Source of the DNA: Clostridia bacterium
GTDB lineage: Bacteria; Bacillota; Clostridia; Oscillospirales; Acutalibacteraceae
Assembly: GCA_900769375.1 (NCBI GenBank)
Contig: CAAGGN010000254.1
Coordinates: forward strand, 1-5,853
Length of the DNA stretch: 5,853 bases
Reading direction: 5' to 3'
Made by a program: the position numbers and the translations under genes. Shown here in pieces: positions 5,181 to 5,853 of the stretch. The notes below the pieces were generated by a model, which made no database searches, had not been told where the DNA came from, and worked only from the letters and a program-made list of their open reading frames with translations. How positions within the stretch are numbered: position 1 is the first letter of the stretch; the number at the start of each line of letters is the position of its first letter.

Positions 5181-5853
5181 TTACGCAAATCTTTTCTTTG
5201 CAACAAGTACCATAGCTGCTGCAGAGATAGCCATCATAACTATATAGAGAGCGATGGAATCACCGGTCTCGGGGCTCTTTTCGGGAGCGGGAGTGGTAGT
5301 AGTTGTGCTACCGGTGTTAGTATTTGTATTAGTGTTGGTGTTAGCACCAGTGTTAGTGCCTGCACCGGTATTGGTGTTGCCACCCTGGTTGTCGTCACCG
5401 GCGGGAGCTGCCTTAAACCAGCCGTTCTTCATCTGAGCAGTACCATTGTACTGACCGATAATACCATAAACGGTAACGGTGTCGCCAACTGCGGGCTTTT
5501 CGGTTAAAGCATCGTAACGAACGGATCCATCTTCATTCCATGTACCATATACATAGAGTTCATTGCCGTCGGCATCTTCAATGGTCATATTGCCATAAAC
5601 ATCGCTTGCGATGGATTTAATTGTACCGGTTACATAGTATTTACCGGTGGTGTAAGCATTGTGGTCCTTAGAAGCACCAAGTTCAGCTGCTGCTTTAACG
5701 GTAAGAACAGTATCAGCTGCAGGGTCATTGTTTACGGGAGGAGTACCGGGCGTGTGAGCAACAATCCAAGCATTCTTCATCTGAACGGTAGAGTTATACT
5801 TACCGATAATGCCGTAAAGCTTAGCGGGATCGCCAGCAACGGGCTTAGTAGCA
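5181..5853 (-). CDS. Sortase-anchored surface protein with tandem OB-fold-like modules, N-terminus outside window
   Basis: The reading frame stays open to the window edge, giving 223 visible residues of the C-terminal part; the Met codon at 5780-5778 is internal to a repeat. Visible residues 1-31 are the tail of one module (KPVAGDP, YGIIGKYN, QMKNAW). Residues 49-146 form a full second module ending in the matching KPAVGD, YGIIGQYN, QMKNGW, with YYVTGTI, GNMTIEDADG and LYVYG strands typical of secreted OB-fold-like domains. An Asn/Thr/Gly linker (about 151-190) leads to SPETGD (193-198), a hydrophobic segment (about 201-218) and the tail KKRFA. That is a cell-wall sorting signal of the (S/N)PxTG kind known for clostridial sortases. 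The protein should be covalently attached to peptidoglycan outside the cell. Such OB modules often accompany secreted nucleases or phosphatases, but no catalytic domain is visible, so the function is unknown. It converges on the salvage operon and has its own terminator. Confidence 0.85.
   Translation of the reverse strand, partial: ATKPVAGDPAKLYGIIGKYNSTVQMKNAWIVAHTPGTPPVNNDPAADTVLTVKAAAELGASKDHNAYTTGKYYVTGTIKSIASDVYGNMTIEDADGNELYVYGTWNEDGSVRYDALTEKPAVGDTVTVYGIIGQYNGTAQMKNGWFKAAPAGDDNQGGNTNTGAGTNTGANTNTNTNTNTGSTTTTTPAPEKSPETGDSIALYIVMMAISAAAMVLVAKKRFA
5292..5378 (-). repeat. Low-complexity Asn/Thr/Gly-coding tract in the wall-spanning linker
   Basis: This tract encodes alternating Asn-Thr dipeptides with interspersed Gly-Ala, then a run of Thr, before the sorting signal. 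At the DNA level it is a degenerate AAC/ACT-type repeat with mixed codons. Such linkers usually span the peptidoglycan layer. The repeat may vary in length among strains through slippage. Confidence 0.7.
5418..5848 (-). repeat. Direct repeat pair marking tandem OB-fold modules (348-bp period)
   Basis: Segments 5418-5500 and 5766-5848 are similar direct repeats offset by exactly 348 bases (116 codons). They share stretches such as TTCTTCATCTGA, ACCGATAAT and GGGCTT. Each encodes the end of one OB-fold-like module. The frame runs unbroken through both, which shows that the ATG at 5780-5778 is internal. Further copies may lie beyond the window edge. Confidence 0.75.

Noticed and set aside
5254..5436. 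Plus-strand frame rich in Val/Leu/Pro opposite the surface-protein linker
   Set aside because: It is the antisense shadow of the Asn/Thr repeat tract; its composition is explained by the opposite strand.
5778..5780. Minus-strand ATG as the start of the surface protein
   Set aside because: The frame continues upstream to the window edge with a sequence that repeats the downstream module at a 348-base offset; no ribosome binding site and no signal peptide follow.

Overview
The window looks like a stretch of a low-to-moderate GC Gram-positive chromosome, most likely a gut-type clostridial bacterium (Clostridia, perhaps Oscillospirales). This is inferred from the Firmicutes-like enzyme sequences, the strong purine-rich ribosome binding sites, the tightly packed genes, and a surface protein ending in a clostridial-style SPxTG sorting signal. 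No taxonomic search could be run.

Positions 1-4931 hold six plus-strand genes with overlaps or gaps of no more than 5 bases, so they almost certainly form one operon whose promoter lies upstream of the window. In order they are deoB (phosphopentomutase, 5' end cut off by the window), cdd (cytidine deaminase), udp (uridine phosphorylase), two tandem paralogous DHH/DHHA1 phosphoesterases (the first NrnA-like, the second divergent), and surE (5'/3'-nucleotidase). A strong hairpin at 4948-4979 ends the operon.

The products can be read as one catabolic line. DHH nucleases cut short RNA or dinucleotides to mononucleotides, SurE removes the phosphate, Cdd turns cytidine into uridine, Udp phosphorolyses uridine to uracil and ribose-1-phosphate, and DeoB makes ribose-5-phosphate for central metabolism. 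The individual activities are well supported by motifs. Their joint use as a nano-RNA/nucleotide salvage pathway is inference from gene order.

The intergenic region 4932-5180 (249 bases) lies between convergent genes. It holds the operon terminator, a small MITE/REP-like palindromic element made of two inverted 27-base arms (5035-5061 and 5092-5118), and a second intrinsic terminator that serves the minus-strand gene. Nothing is recognised in 4980-5029.

Positions 5181-5853 hold the 3' part of a minus-strand gene for a cell-wall-anchored surface protein. It shows tandem OB-fold-like modules with a 116-residue period, an Asn/Thr-rich linker, an SPETG sortase motif, a membrane segment and a basic tail. 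Its N-terminus and any catalytic domain lie outside the window.
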